Below are positions 14,394 through 23,700 of a DNA stretch of 50,765 bases, piece by piece. Numbering within the stretch: position 1 is the stretch's first letter; each line of letters starts with the position of its first letter. The notes below the pieces were generated by a model. The model saw nothing but the letters and a program-made list of their open reading frames with translations. It ran no database searches and was not told the origin of the DNA. This stretch comes from Streptomyces novaecaesareae (GTDB lineage Bacteria > Actinomycetota > Actinomycetes > Streptomycetales > Streptomycetaceae), in the NCBI RefSeq assembly GCF_000716875.1, contig NZ_JNWQ01000052.1, forward strand, positions 1 to 50,765, in the 5' to 3' direction. Made by a program: the position numbers and the translations under genes.

Positions 14394-15701
14394 ATGGCCC
14401 TGCTTGTTGCCGACCCGGAGCGGACCGCGCGGCAGTTGACCGACGACCTGCGGGACGACCCCGTCGCCCTGGAGGGCGCGGCGGTCGGCCTGCGGCCGGT
14501 GCTCCTGGACGCCGCGGTGCACGACCGGCTCGCCGAGGACGCCGTACGCTTCGTGCGCCTCGTCCAGCACGCGGCCTGGAGCCGGGCCGCCGACGCCACC
14601 CGGCTCGCCGCGGCGCTCGGCCTCGGCCCGCAGGAGTACCGCCCGTTCGGGGACCAGGCCCTCGAAGCCGCCTCGGCCGGACTCTTCGCCCGGCCGGACG
14701 CGCTGCTCAGCGGCGGCCGCGCCCGGTTCCTGGAGTGCAACTTCGGCGGCGCGCTCGGCGGCGTGATGAAGAGTCACCTGCTGCTGCGCAGCTACGCGAA
14801 GCTCTACCCCGGGCTGCTCGGGCCCGCCGGCACCGCCCGGGCCGTGGACCCGCTCGCCGCCAAGGCGGAGGTCTACCGCGACGTCTGCGCCCGGCTCGGC
14901 CTGCCGTCGAAGGTCGGCATCCTGGGCACCGCCCGGGAGGAGAACATCGCCGGCGCGCGCTACTTCGGCATCGAGGTCGACCACCTGCGCTCGATCGGGT
15001 TCGACGCGGCGTTCGTCGAGCCCGAGGACCTGGACGGCGGCCGGGAGGCGGAACACCCCGTCCTGTCCTGCCACTTCATCCCGTCCGAATGGCGCCGCAT
15101 GGGCGTGCCGCTGGAGCCGGTGGAGCGGGCCGCCCGGGCCGGGGTCGCGCTGCTGCCGTCCCCCGCCTCCGCACTGCTGTCCGACAAGACCCTGCTGGCC
15201 TGGCTCTCCGACGGCTCGGTGCCGCTCGAACCGGCGGACCGCGCGTTCCTCGACGAGGTGCTGCCGTGGACCCGCCGGGTCGTCGCCGGGACGACCGAGC
15301 ACGAGGGCAGCACGGTCGACCTGTTCACCCTGGCCGTGCGGCGCCGCGAGACGCTCGTCCTCAAGCCGGCCCGCGGCTTCGCCGGCCAGGGCGTGCTCAT
15401 CGGCGCCCTCAGCACGCCGGAGCAGTGGCGCCGCGAGCTCGACCGGGCGGCCGCCGAGGGCGGCTGGATCCTGCAGCGCGCCACCGACGCCGACCCGGTC
15501 CCCATGGACTTCCTCGATCCGGCCACCGGATCGATGGTCAGCACCGACAGCAACGCGGTCGTCAGCCCGTTCGTGATGGGCGGCCGCCCCGCGGGCTGCA
15601 TGGTCCGCCACGCCCCCGGCCGCACGGCCGGTGTGGTCAACCGCTCCGCCGGAGCCGCGACCAACGTCGCGGTCTCCGTCCCCGACTCCTCGCGGGACTG
15701 A
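14394..15701 (+). CDS. Circularly permuted ATP-grasp-like protein
   Basis: This 435-aa protein has ATP-grasp features in the order seen in the glutathionylspermidine-synthase-like/circularly permuted group: LECNFGGALGGVMKSHLLLR near residue 115, ALLSDKTLLAWLSD near 260, and the nucleotide-binding strand LVLKPARGFAGQGVLIG near 322, followed by EGGWILQRATDADPVP. Relatives form amide bonds through acyl phosphates or remain uncharacterised. It is the first gene of the NRPS operon, with GGAGG at the start. It could add an amine or amino acid to the assembled chain, or prepare a building block. I cannot assign a substrate. The downstream hydroxylase gene follows after 91 bases. Confidence 0.72.
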   Translation: MALLVADPERTARQLTDDLRDDPVALEGAAVGLRPVLLDAAVHDRLAEDAVRFVRLVQHAAWSRAADATRLAAALGLGPQEYRPFGDQALEAASAGLFARPDALLSGGRARFLECNFGGALGGVMKSHLLLRSYAKLYPGLLGPAGTARAVDPLAAKAEVYRDVCARLGLPSKVGILGTAREENIAGARYFGIEVDHLRSIGFDAAFVEPEDLDGGREAEHPVLSCHFIPSEWRRMGVPLEPVERAARAGVALLPSPASALLSDKTLLAWLSDGSVPLEPADRAFLDEVLPWTRRVVAGTTEHEGSTVDLFTLAVRRRETLVLKPARGFAGQGVLIGALSTPEQWRRELDRAAAEGGWILQRATDADPVPMDFLDPATGSMVSTDSNAVVSPFVMGGRPAGCMVRHAPGRTAGVVNRSAGAATNVAVSVPDSSRD

Positions 15702-15792
15702 CCGCCTCCCCCGAGGCGATCGTCCCGTCCCCCCATCCAGACCTGTCCGGTACCACCCCCCGTCACCTCCACCACCGCAGGAGAGTCCAGCC

Positions 15793-16818
15793 ATGCCCAT
15801 CGCCAAGTTCGCCGGCCTGGAGTCGCGCACCCCGCGCGGCGCCGCCGATCCGGAGCTGGTGCGCCGTACCACCTACAACGAGGAGCAGCTGCCGCTCGTC
15901 CTCGAATCCGAGTCCGACGTGGACCTGCCCGCCTGGATCGCGGCGCACCGCGAGGAACTGCGCGCCGACCTGCACCGCCACGGCGCCCTGCTCTTCCGCT
16001 CGGCACAGCGGCCGGACTTCGACGCCGTGGTGCAGGCCTTCAGCGGCGAGCTCGTCGAGTACCAGGGCGGCGCGGCGATCCGCAGCCGGGTCGGCCAGAA
16101 CACCTACACGGCCAGCGAGTACCCGGAGGAGCTCGACATCCGGCTGCACAGCGAGTTCTGCTACTCCAACGACTGGCCGATGCTGCTGTTCTTCCAGTGC
16201 GACATCGAGCCGCAGGACCGCGGCCAGACGCCGATCGCGGACAACCGGAAGATCCTCGCGGCCATCCCGGAGCACATCCGCGCGCAGTTCGCCGAGCGCG
16301 GCCTGCTCTACACCCGCGGCTACGGCTACAACCGCACCTGGCAGCGCTCCTACGAGACCGACAGCCGCGAGGAGGTCGAGGCCGTGTGCGCCCGCGAGGG
16401 ACGCACCGTGGAGTGGATCGGCGACGACCGGCTGCGCACCTCGGAGCGCCGCGTCGCCGTCGCCGAGCACCCGGTGACCGGCGAGCCGGTGTGGTTCAAC
16501 TACGCCCACGGCTTCCACATCTCCCGGATGGACAGCGGGATCCGCGACGCCCTGTCCACCTCGCCGGAGGACACCGACGAGCAGCTGTGGCCCAACAACG
16601 TCTACTGGGGCGACGGTTCGGACATCGACCCGGAGACGATCACCGTCGTCAACGACATCGTCGAGCAGCACGCGGTGCAGTTCGACTGGCGCGAGGGCGA
16701 CGTGCTCGTGGTCGACAACATGCTCGCCGCGCACGGCCGCCGCCCGTTCAGCGGCCCGCGCCGCATCCTGCTGAAGATCGCCGAGTCCTACCTCGCCACC
16801 CAGGGGGTTCAGGCATGA
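15793..16818 (+). CDS. TauD/SyrP-like non-heme Fe(II)/2-oxoglutarate hydroxylase
   Basis: This 341-aa protein of the clavaminate-synthase/TauD fold has the iron triad as H-S-E in IRLHSEFCYSNDWP (HxE) and the distal His in LAAHGRRPFSGPRRIL, where the following Arg should bind 2-oxoglutarate. YNEEQLPLVLE near residue 28 and LLFRSA near 63 are typical of SyrP-like enzymes that hydroxylate an amino acid held on an NRPS carrier. Start ATG 15793 is preceded by GGAGAG. The stop overlaps the start of NRPS-1 by four bases (ATGA), so it probably acts on the residue loaded by NRPS-1. If that residue is aminoadipate or glutamate, hydroxylation beside the carboxylate is plausible. Confidence 0.88.
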   Translation: MPIAKFAGLESRTPRGAADPELVRRTTYNEEQLPLVLESESDVDLPAWIAAHREELRADLHRHGALLFRSAQRPDFDAVVQAFSGELVEYQGGAAIRSRVGQNTYTASEYPEELDIRLHSEFCYSNDWPMLLFFQCDIEPQDRGQTPIADNRKILAAIPEHIRAQFAERGLLYTRGYGYNRTWQRSYETDSREEVEAVCAREGRTVEWIGDDRLRTSERRVAVAEHPVTGEPVWFNYAHGFHISRMDSGIRDALSTSPEDTDEQLWPNNVYWGDGSDIDPETITVVNDIVEQHAVQFDWREGDVLVVDNMLAAHGRRPFSGPRRILLKIAESYLATQGVQA

Positions 16819-19784
16819 CCACCGTCCAGGACACCACCGCCACCACCGTGCTGACCGAACTCGGCCCGATCCAGCGCACGCTGCTCGGCAGCGGCGAGCG
16901 CCGGCTCTCGCTCGCCGTCCGGATCCCCACGGCCCAGGCCGGCCAGGTACGGGCAGCCCTCTCGGCCGCGCTCGCCACGGCTCCGGTGCTCGGCGCCGAC
17001 CTCGTCGAGGTGCCGGGCCTGCGGATCCCCAGCCAGCGTCCGGCGGCCGTCGCGCACTGGACCGAGGGCGAGCTCGCCGTCGGCACCTTCCGGGCGCGCG
17101 TCACCGACAGCTGGGACGGCCCCGAACTCACCCTCTCCTGCGACGCGATGTTCGCGGACACCACCTCCGTCAGCCTGCTGCTGGCCGAGCTGGCGCAGCG
17201 CCTCGCCACCCCCGGCGCCGACGACCGGCACGGCGACGCCCCGGACTACCTGGCGATCGCGCCCGGCCACCTGGCCATGCTGCGCGAGGGCGAACTCGCC
17301 GAGGAGGAGCGGTTCTGGGCGGGTCGTCGGCCGCGCTCCGAGGGCCCGGCGAGGCAGCTGGCCGACGCCGTGCCCGGCCGCACCGACGGCCCCGACGCGC
17401 AGCCCGTCGCCCTCGGGCGCCCGCTGTCCGGCCCGACGCTCGCCCGGCTGAACGCCCTCGCCGCCGAGGCCGGGGCCACCCCGTCCGACGTCGCCCGCAC
17501 CGCGCTGGCCACCGTGCTGCGCCGCATCGGCCTCGGCACCGGCGGCCTCGGCTGGACGGGCGACGCCCGCCAGGCCATCGGACTGCCCACCGTCGTCGGC
17601 CCGTTCACCCAGGTCGTGCCCTGCGCGACGGCACCGGACCTCACCCTGGACGGGCCGGCCGCGGTGCGCGCCCACTGCGCCGAGGACGAGCAGGCCCTGG
17701 CGATGCTCGGCGGCCCGACCCACGGCCCGGCCGACACCACTCCCGAACTGGTCTTCGACTCGGACGGCCTGCCGCAGCTGCCGGCGGGCTGGAGCCTGGA
17801 GTCCTGGTCCTTCCCGCTCGCCGGCCGAGCCGTCTTCTCGCTGCGCGTCCACGGGGATTCGGCCACGCTGCACGTCGAGAGCCACGGCCCCGAGCAGCAG
17901 GACCGCCTCGCCGCGGTGCTCGCCATGTGGAGCGCGCTGCTCACCGACCTCGTCCACCGGACCGACGCCCCGCTCGCCGCGCTGCGCCTGCTGCCGGAGC
18001 AGGACGCGACCGGCCTCGCCGAGCGCCTGCAGGCCGGCCTGGCCGCCCCGGCCGCCGACGGCCTGACCGCCCGCTTCCGCGCACACGCCGCCGCGAAGCC
18101 CGAGGCGCCCGCCTGCCGGCAGGGCGACCGGGTGTGGACGTACGCCGAACTCGACGCGCGGGCCGCCGAGATCACCCGCCGGCTGGACGGCCTGCCGGTG
18201 GGCGGGGTCGTCGCCGTCCTCGCCGACCTGGACGCCGACCTGCTCGCCGCGCTGCTGGCGGTCAACGCGCTCGGCGGGGTGTTCCTGCCGCTCTCGCCGC
18301 AGGAGCCCGCCGCCCGGATCGCGGACGCCCTCGCGCGCTCCGGGGCGCACACCGCCGTGCTCGGCGCCGGAGCCGAGCCCGCGATGCTCCCGGCCCAGTG
18401 CCGGGCCCTGGTGCTGGGCGAGCTGCCGGACGGTACGACGGGCGGCCTGGCCGAGCCCGTCGCCACCGGGCCGCAGGCCCTCGCCTACCTCCTGCGCACC
18501 TCCGGCTCCACCGGCGTGCCCAAGCTGGTCGGCGTGCGCCGGAGCAGCCTGGAGAACTACCTGCGCTGGGCGGACGAGGAGCTCCGCGTCGCCGCCACCC
18601 CGCTGCCGGTCGTCTCCAGCCCGCTGTTCGACGCCTCGCTCAAGCAGACCCTCGGCGTGCTGTACGCGGGCGGCTGCGTCCGGCTGCCGGCCGCGGACCG
18701 CCTGGACCTCGCGGCGGTGCGCGCCGAGCTGGCCGCCTCCACCGAGCCGGTCACCCTCAACTGCGTGCCCAGCTACCTCTCCGCGCTGCTCGCCGAGGAG
18801 GAGGGCACCGAGACGGCCCCCCGGATGAACCTGGCCCGGGTGCTGCTCGGCGGCGAGCCCCTGGACACCGACCTGCTCCGCCGGATCTGGACCCGGCACC
18901 CGCAGGCCGAGGTGTGGAACCTCTACGGGCCGACGGAGGCCACCGCCACCGCCACCGCGGGCCGGATGACCCCCGGCGGCGGCGTGCACGTCGGCACCGG
19001 CGTCGCCGGCGCCGGGCTCGCCGTCGTCGACGAGCACGGCTCGCCGGTGCCCGACGGCGTCCTGGGCGAGGTCGTGGTGACCGGACCCGGCCTGGCCGTC
19101 GGCTACCTCTCCGGCCACCAGGGCGCGTCGCCGTTCCGGACGCCGGAGATCGCGGGCCGCCGCGTCGACTGCTACCACACCGGCGACCTCGGCGTGCTCG
19201 GGCCGGACGGCACCCTGCGGCTCTTCGGCCGCGGCGACAGCCAGATCAAGCTCAACGGCTGGCGGATCGACCTGCACGAGATCGAGCACGCCGCCCGGCG
19301 CGGCGCCGGAGTGCGCGACGCCGTCGTCGTCCTGGACCGGCGGGCCGAGCGGCCCTGCCTGCGGGCGTTCGTCACCGGTACCGCCCAGGCGGACCAGGTG
19401 CGCGCGGAGATCGCCGCGATCCTGCCGCAGCCGATGGTGCCCGACTCCGTCACCGTCCTGGAGCGCTTCGACCTCACCGCGACCGGCAAGGTCGACCGTA
19501 CGGCGCTGCTCGCCCGGGCCGTGACCGAGGCCGAGGCCGATCCGCAGGACTACGACGCCGAGCAGCTGGTCGTGGCCACCGCGTGGCGCCAGGTGATCGG
19601 GGGCGGCTGGCCGCGCCCGGACGACGAGTTCTTCGCCTGCGGCGGGCACTCGCTCCTGCTGGCCCGCCTGGTCAACCTGCTGCGCGCACAGGGGCACGAG
19701 CAGCTGTCGCTGCGTCAGGTCGTGCGCCGGCCCACCGTCGAGTCGATCGCCTCCTACCTGCGCCCGCAGTCCCGCACCTCCTGA
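16815..19784 (+). CDS. Non-ribosomal peptide synthetase 1 (degenerate C - A - T)
   Basis: This 989-aa protein starts with a condensation-like domain (residues ~10-430). Its HHxxxDG motif reads DAMFADT at about 110-116, so the catalytic second His is Ala. The adenylation domain (~430-900) has A3 TSGSTGVPKLVG, A5 NLYGPTEATATA, A8 GDSQIKLNGWRIDLHEIE and A10 TGKVDR. The carrier domain has FFACGGHSLLLARL (phosphopantetheine Ser at about 941). A hand alignment to GrsA gives the binding-pocket code D-A-K-N-L-G-L-A-T-K, which shares its first positions with glutamate-type codes (D-A-K-D-L-G...). The Lys at position 239 would suit an acidic side chain such as glutamate or 2-aminoadipate. There is no thioesterase domain. 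The start overlaps the hydroxylase stop. Confidence 0.92.
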   Translation: MTTVQDTTATTVLTELGPIQRTLLGSGERRLSLAVRIPTAQAGQVRAALSAALATAPVLGADLVEVPGLRIPSQRPAAVAHWTEGELAVGTFRARVTDSWDGPELTLSCDAMFADTTSVSLLLAELAQRLATPGADDRHGDAPDYLAIAPGHLAMLREGELAEEERFWAGRRPRSEGPARQLADAVPGRTDGPDAQPVALGRPLSGPTLARLNALAAEAGATPSDVARTALATVLRRIGLGTGGLGWTGDARQAIGLPTVVGPFTQVVPCATAPDLTLDGPAAVRAHCAEDEQALAMLGGPTHGPADTTPELVFDSDGLPQLPAGWSLESWSFPLAGRAVFSLRVHGDSATLHVESHGPEQQDRLAAVLAMWSALLTDLVHRTDAPLAALRLLPEQDATGLAERLQAGLAAPAADGLTARFRAHAAAKPEAPACRQGDRVWTYAELDARAAEITRRLDGLPVGGVVAVLADLDADLLAALLAVNALGGVFLPLSPQEPAARIADALARSGAHTAVLGAGAEPAMLPAQCRALVLGELPDGTTGGLAEPVATGPQALAYLLRTSGSTGVPKLVGVRRSSLENYLRWADEELRVAATPLPVVSSPLFDASLKQTLGVLYAGGCVRLPAADRLDLAAVRAELAASTEPVTLNCVPSYLSALLAEEEGTETAPRMNLARVLLGGEPLDTDLLRRIWTRHPQAEVWNLYGPTEATATATAGRMTPGGGVHVGTGVAGAGLAVVDEHGSPVPDGVLGEVVVTGPGLAVGYLSGHQGASPFRTPEIAGRRVDCYHTGDLGVLGPDGTLRLFGRGDSQIKLNGWRIDLHEIEHAARRGAGVRDAVVVLDRRAERPCLRAFVTGTAQADQVRAEIAAILPQPMVPDSVTVLERFDLTATGKVDRTALLARAVTEAEADPQDYDAEQLVVATAWRQVIGGGWPRPDDEFFACGGHSLLLARLVNLLRAQGHEQLSLRQVVRRPTVESIASYLRPQSRTS

Positions 19785-19810
19785 CCAGGGCAGCCGGGCA
19801 GACCCCCCAG

Positions 19811-19833
19811 CCCGGGGCGCACCGCGCCCCGGG
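19811..19833 (+). other. Small hairpin between NRPS-1 and thioesterase genes
   Basis: A perfect 10-bp stem (CCCGGGGCGC with GCGCCCCGGG, loop ACC) lies in the 71-bp gap. It may act as an attenuator or stabilise the upstream mRNA. The downstream gene has its own ribosome site, AGAGGA. Confidence 0.5.
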
Positions 19834-19855
19834 CCCCGACCACGAGAGGAACACC

Positions 19856-20656
19856 GTGATCCGCGGCAATCTGCTCAGCCTGCGTGCCGCGGGCCCGAGC
19901 GGCGACTCGATCGCCTTCGTCCACCCCGCCGGCGGCAGCGCCGGCGGCTTCCGCAGGCTGCTGCCGCACCTGCCCCCCGGCCCGGGCGTCCTCGCGTTCG
20001 AGGCCGACGCGCAGGCCCCCGAGGACCGCTGCTCGATCGGCGCCATCGCCGCCGACTACCTGGAGGAACTGGCACTGCTGGCCGACCCGCGCCGGACGGT
20101 GCTGGTCGGCTGGTCGCTCGGCGGCGCCGTCGCGGTCGAGATGGCCCGGCTCTCGGAACAGGCCGGCGCCGCGCCGCGCACCGTGGTGCTGCTCGACAGC
20201 GCCACCCCCGCCCTCCTCGGCGTACGCCCGCGCCGGCCGGCCGCGGAGATCGCCGCACTGTTCGGCGTCGCGGAACCCGACCACCTGCCCGCCGACGCCG
20301 ACGACGCGCAGATCCTCGCGGCCGTCGCCCGCGCCCTGGAGGAACGCTCCCCGGGAGCCGGGTTCACCCCCGAGGACCTGGAGCCGTACGCGGCCACCTA
20401 CCGCTGGCATCTGCGCGCCGCCCGCGCCGAGTTCACCGCGCGGCCCTGCGCCGCGCCCACCGTCCTGGTCCGCGCGCTCGACGAGACCGGCTGGGGCGAC
20501 GCACCGCAGGACCTCGGCTGGTCCGCGGTGTTCGGGCGCGCGATCCCGCAGCGCTGGACCCCGGGCACCCACCACACCCTGCTCGACCCCGCGCACGTGG
20601 TCGCCGCCGCGGCGCTGATCGAGGACTGCATACCGACCGAGTGCTTCGGCGGCTGA
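19856..20656 (+). CDS. Free-standing thioesterase (type II TE-like alpha/beta hydrolase)
   Basis: This 266-aa alpha/beta hydrolase begins with FVHPAGGSAGGFRRLL, typical of assembly-line thioesterases. The nucleophile elbow is VLVGWSLGGAVAVEMA (Ser at about residue 88) and the catalytic His lies in PGTHHTLLDPAH near the end. Start GTG 19856 follows AGAGGA. Type II thioesterases clear wrongly loaded carrier domains. Because no synthetase in this cluster ends in an integrated TE, this one may also release the final chain. It lies between NRPS-1 and the PKS in one operon. Confidence 0.9.
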   Translation: MIRGNLLSLRAAGPSGDSIAFVHPAGGSAGGFRRLLPHLPPGPGVLAFEADAQAPEDRCSIGAIAADYLEELALLADPRRTVLVGWSLGGAVAVEMARLSEQAGAAPRTVVLLDSATPALLGVRPRRPAAEIAALFGVAEPDHLPADADDAQILAAVARALEERSPGAGFTPEDLEPYAATYRWHLRAARAEFTARPCAAPTVLVRALDETGWGDAPQDLGWSAVFGRAIPQRWTPGTHHTLLDPAHVVAAAALIEDCIPTECFGG

Positions 20657-20705
20657 GCCCGACCGCGCCCGCCCCGACCCGGCAGAACCCAGGAGCCACC
20701 GCATC

Positions 20706-23700
20706 ATGTCGCTGACCGTTCCCGACCACCGACCGGAACCCGAACCCGACCACGGGCCCTACCAGGACTCGGACATCGCCGTGGTCGGCATGGCCGGCCG
20801 CTTCCCCGGCTCGGCCGACCTCGCCGAGTTCTGGCGGCACTGCCTCGACGGCGAGGACCGGGTGACCCGCTGGGAGCCCGACGGCGTGCCCGGCGACGCG
20901 CCCGGCCGGCGGGTGCCGGCCGGTGGGCTGCTGGCGGACCCGGACCGGTTCGACGCCCCCTTCTTCGGCCTCACCCCGCACGAGGCGGAACTGCTCGACC
21001 CGCAGCACCGCGTCTTCCTGGAGGTGGCCTGGCACGCGTTCGAGGACGCCGCCGTCGTCCCCGGCGAGGCCGAGCGGACCGTCTCGGTGTACGCGGCGGC
21101 CGCGCCCAGCCGCTACCGGATCTCCGGGCCGGTGGACGGGCTCGACGAGAACGAACGCTACCGGCGCATGATCGCCAACAGCCCCGACTTCCTGGCGACC
21201 CGCGTCGCCTACCTGCTCGATCTGCGCGGCGAGGCGGTCAACGTGCAGACCGCCTGTTCCTCCTCGCTGGTCGCCGTGCACCTGGCCGTGCAGAGCCTGC
21301 GCGGCGGCCTGACCGACGTGGCACTGGCCGGCGGCGTCTCGCTCGACCCGGACCAGGGCCTCGGCTACGTGTACCAGGAGGGCATGATCGCCTCGCCGGA
21401 CGGCCGCTGCCGCCCCTTCGGCGCCGCGGCGAACGGCACCGTGCCCGCCAACGGCGCCGGCGCCGTGGTGCTGCAGCGGCTCGGCGACGCGCTGGCGCAG
21501 GGCCGCCCCGTGCACGCCGTGATCCGGGCCACCGCGACCAACAACGACGGCCGCGCCAAGAGCAGCTTCATGGCCCCCAACGTCCAGGGACAGGCCGAAC
21601 TGATCGCCACCGCGCTCGCGCTGGCCGACGTACCGGCCGAGACCATCGGGTACTTCGAAGCACACGGCACCGGCACCCGCCTCGGCGACCCGATCGAGAT
21701 CGAGGCGGTGCGGCAGGCGTACGAGCTGTTCACCGAGCAGACCGGCTTCTGCGCCCTGGGCTCGCTCAAGGCCAACTTCGGACACCTCGACCGCGCGGCC
21801 GGCGTCGCCGGGCTGATCAAGGCGGTGTGCGCGGTCCGCGACGGGCTCCGGCCGCCGCTGGCCGGCCACGAGGCCCTCAACCCCGACCTGGACCTGGCCG
21901 CCACGCCGTTCCGCATCCCGCAGGCCGCCGAGGAGTGGACCGAGCCGGTGCGCCGCGCCGCGGTCAGCTCCTTCGGCGTCGGCGGCACCAACGCCCACGC
22001 CATCGTCGAGAGCTTCGTGGCGGAGCCCGCCCGCCCGGCCGCCGACCGCCCGCTCGCACTGCCGCTCTCCGCCCCCGACCCGGACGGACTCGAACGCCAC
22101 GCCCGGGCGCTCGCCGAGAGCCCCGACCTCGTCGCGGCGGCCCTCGCCGACACCGCGCACACCCTGACGCAGGGACGACTCGCCCACCCCGGCGCGCGAG
22201 CCGTGATCGTCGCCGCCGACGCCGAGCAGGCCCGGAAGTCGCTGCGCGCGTTCCGGGCGCCGGCGCTTCAGCCGTCCGCGGGCCGGAGCGGCGACGCCCC
22301 GGTGGTGTTCAGCTTCCCGGGGCAGGCGGGCCGGGCCACCGGGCACGCCGCCGACCTCTACCGGGCCCACCCCGTCTTCCGCGCCGAGATCGACCGCTGC
22401 GCCGAGGCCCTGGAGCTGACCGGGACCGAACTGCTGGAGCAACTCCTCGGCCACGGCCTCGGCGACGGCCACGGCCACGGCGACGGACCGGCGACCCAGG
22501 GCAACCCGTACCAGCCGGCGCTGGTGGCCGTGGAGATCGCCTACGCCCGGCTGCTGGAGCACCTCGGCGTGCGGGCCGACACGTACATCGGCAGCAGCCT
22601 CGGCGAGTATGCCGCGGCACACCTGTCCGGAGTCTTCGAGCGCGCCGCGGTGATGCGGCTGCTGCACACCAGGGACACCCTGATGCGCGGCTGCGAGCCG
22701 GGCGCGATGCTCACCGCCAACTGCGCACCGCAGGATGTGGCCGAACTGCTGGGCGAGCGCCTGGCGTTGGCCGGCCACAACGCGGCCGACCGGCTGGTGC
22801 TCTCCGGCGGCGCCGCAGAAGTCGAGGCCGCGCACCGGGAGTTGACCGCCCGCGGAGTCAACTGCCGTGTCCTGCCCGGCGCGATCGCGTTCCACTCGCC
22901 GCTGATGGACCCGATCCTGGACGCCTACCGACGGGCCGTCCTCGCCGCCGACCCGCGGCCGGCCCGCGCCGCGATGCCCTCCACCCTGACCGGGAGTTGG
23001 GCCGAGCCGCAGGAGTGGGCGGCCCCCGACTACTGGGTGCGCCACCTGCGCGAGCCCATCCGCTTCGCCTCCGCCGCGGTGAGCCTGCTGGAGGCCGACC
23101 GGCTCCGCTTCTGCGAACTCGGCCCCGGCACCGCGCTCACGGCACTCGTCTCCCGCGCCACCGCGGAGGGCAGCGGCCGGTCGGCCGAGCTCGCCGTGGC
23201 CGTCTCGGCCGGCGCCGACGACGGCTTCGAGGCGCTCGCCACCGCGCTCGGCCGCCTCTGGGCCCACGGCACCCCCGTCGACTGGGACGCGCTGAACCAG
23301 ACCGCCGACCGCGCCTTCGTCCGGCTCCCGGGCCATCCGTTCGCCGCCCGACGCTTCTGGCGGCACGAGCGCGCCACGGCCCCCGCGGCCGAGGGCCTCG
23401 GCGGATTCGAGGAGCTGAGCATGCCGGTCGCGCGGATCTCCCCGCGCGGCGCCCTCACCCCGGCGGCCGAGCCACTGCGCGTCGCGCTCATCGTGCCCGC
23501 CGCCGTGGACCGTTCGCCGTCCTCGCCCGCCGCGGACCGTTCGCCGTCCCCGCTGGCCGCCGAGCTCGCGGCCCGGATCGAGCGGGCCGGCCACCAGGTC
23601 GAGCTGCTGGCGCCCGGTGACTCCCCGCGCTCCCCGGCCCAGCACGTCGTCGACCTCACCCTCGCCGGCCTCGCCGGCGGGCTGTCGGCGGGCCCGGAGG

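Noticed and set aside
16809..19697. Long open frames on the strand opposite the NRPS and PKS genes (also about 20433-23786 and 26300-31651)
   Set aside because: They follow from the extreme GC bias at third positions of the true genes. Their translations are Gly/Ala/Arg/Gln-rich with no family motifs.
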